Origin: Lycocorax pyrrhopterus obiensis
Taxonomy: Eukaryota; Chordata; Aves; Passeriformes; Paradisaeidae
NCBI GenBank assembly: GCA_014706295.1
Contig: JACSVZ010000007.1
Coordinates: 46,452,975 to 46,516,974 of the forward strand
Length of the DNA stretch: 64,000 nt
Direction of reading: 5' to 3'
Both the position numbers and the translations under genes were made by a program. Position 1 is the stretch's first letter, and every line of letters begins with the position of its first letter. The notes below the pieces were generated by a model. That model was not told the DNA's origin. It searched no databases and saw only the letters and a list, made by a program, of their open reading frames with translations. Below are positions 63,631 through 64,000 of the stretch, piece after piece.

Positions 63631-63636
63631 CCAGAC
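63631..63636. other. Right target-site duplication (CCAGAC)
   Basis: An exact copy of 63046-63051 immediately after the LTR's CA end. Confidence 0.92.
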
Positions 63637-64000
63637 TTTGTGAAGAAGATGATCCTAATGGAAAGCTCACAAACAGCTTCACAAGTAAATCAATCTTACG
63701 TCCTCTTATAATGATAATCCATCACCACATACCATACCTGAGACTTAACCCATTATCATCAACAGAATACTTCGCATCAACTTCAGAAGACCAGCCTTGA
63801 AAGCAGTGTAGTAAGTGAAAAATGAGCAAAAGGTGTTTTAGTTGAAGAAGACTTTCTGCCAACAAGATCTACCAAGACAGAGATCTTTAAAATTGTAGTG
63901 CTCCTTCACTGAGGTTCTTGCACGCATCACAGAAATCTTATTCCACAGAGACATCGTTGCTCTGTAATTTAAAAGCAAGTGGAAATCAGCGCTTAATCAG
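63637..64000. other. Non-coding stretch, nothing recognised
   Basis: Host sequence from the LTR to the window edge, with no recognisable gene or repeat. Confidence 0.5.

Noticed and set aside
63640..63800. Possible nuclear copy of mitochondrial DNA
   Set aside because: The AC-rich, G-poor look is superficial. No mitochondrial gene reads through on either strand.

Overview
This window looks like a bird chromosome, probably intergenic or deep-intronic DNA. I infer a songbird or close relative, with moderate confidence. The sequence is AT-rich and CpG-poor, and I recognise no protein-coding exon, rRNA or tRNA gene on either strand. The longer open frames start at non-ATG codons, carry no recognisable domain, or lie inside repeats. 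The bird call rests on CR1 retrotransposon remnants, including a 3' end with the (ATTCTATG)-type terminal repeat, and on two LTR families that I recognise from general knowledge of avian ERVL-class repeats. None of this could be checked by a database search here.

Layout: 1-14.6 kb holds no recognised gene and includes a GC-richer block near 12.95-13.69 kb. At 14600-14723 there is a 124-bp, almost perfect palindrome (about 60-bp arms). At 18300-19346 lies a compact, complete, minus-oriented LTR retroelement of only 1047 bp. It has two 270-bp LTRs, a perfect 6-bp target duplication, an 18-nt tRNA-Trp-type primer-binding site of the kind used by avian sarcoma-leukosis viruses, and a polypurine tract. 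Its internal region is about 507 bp and lacks gag-pro-pol-env capacity. A 1.05-kb ERVL-type solo LTR follows at 19825-20879. Further solo LTRs sit at 30242-30679 (4-bp duplication, 10-bp inverted ends), 34869-35448 (ERVL type) and 63052-63630 (6-bp duplication, CpG-rich, probably young). CR1 fragments lie at 39530-40040 (reverse-transcriptase part, plus strand) and 61762-62617 (3' end, minus strand, internally deleted), with more doubtful old ones near 46.94 and 52.6 kb.

The rest is unique-looking non-coding sequence with a few microsatellites. Several stretches (about 31.7-31.96, 40.58-40.78 and 53.15-53.75 kb) read like possible conserved non-coding elements, but only an alignment could show that. 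There is no operon or pathway here. The biological interest lies in the miniature tRNA-Trp-primed retroelement, which must borrow its enzymes from another virus-like element, and in the long hairpin, whose minus-strand RNA would pair almost completely.
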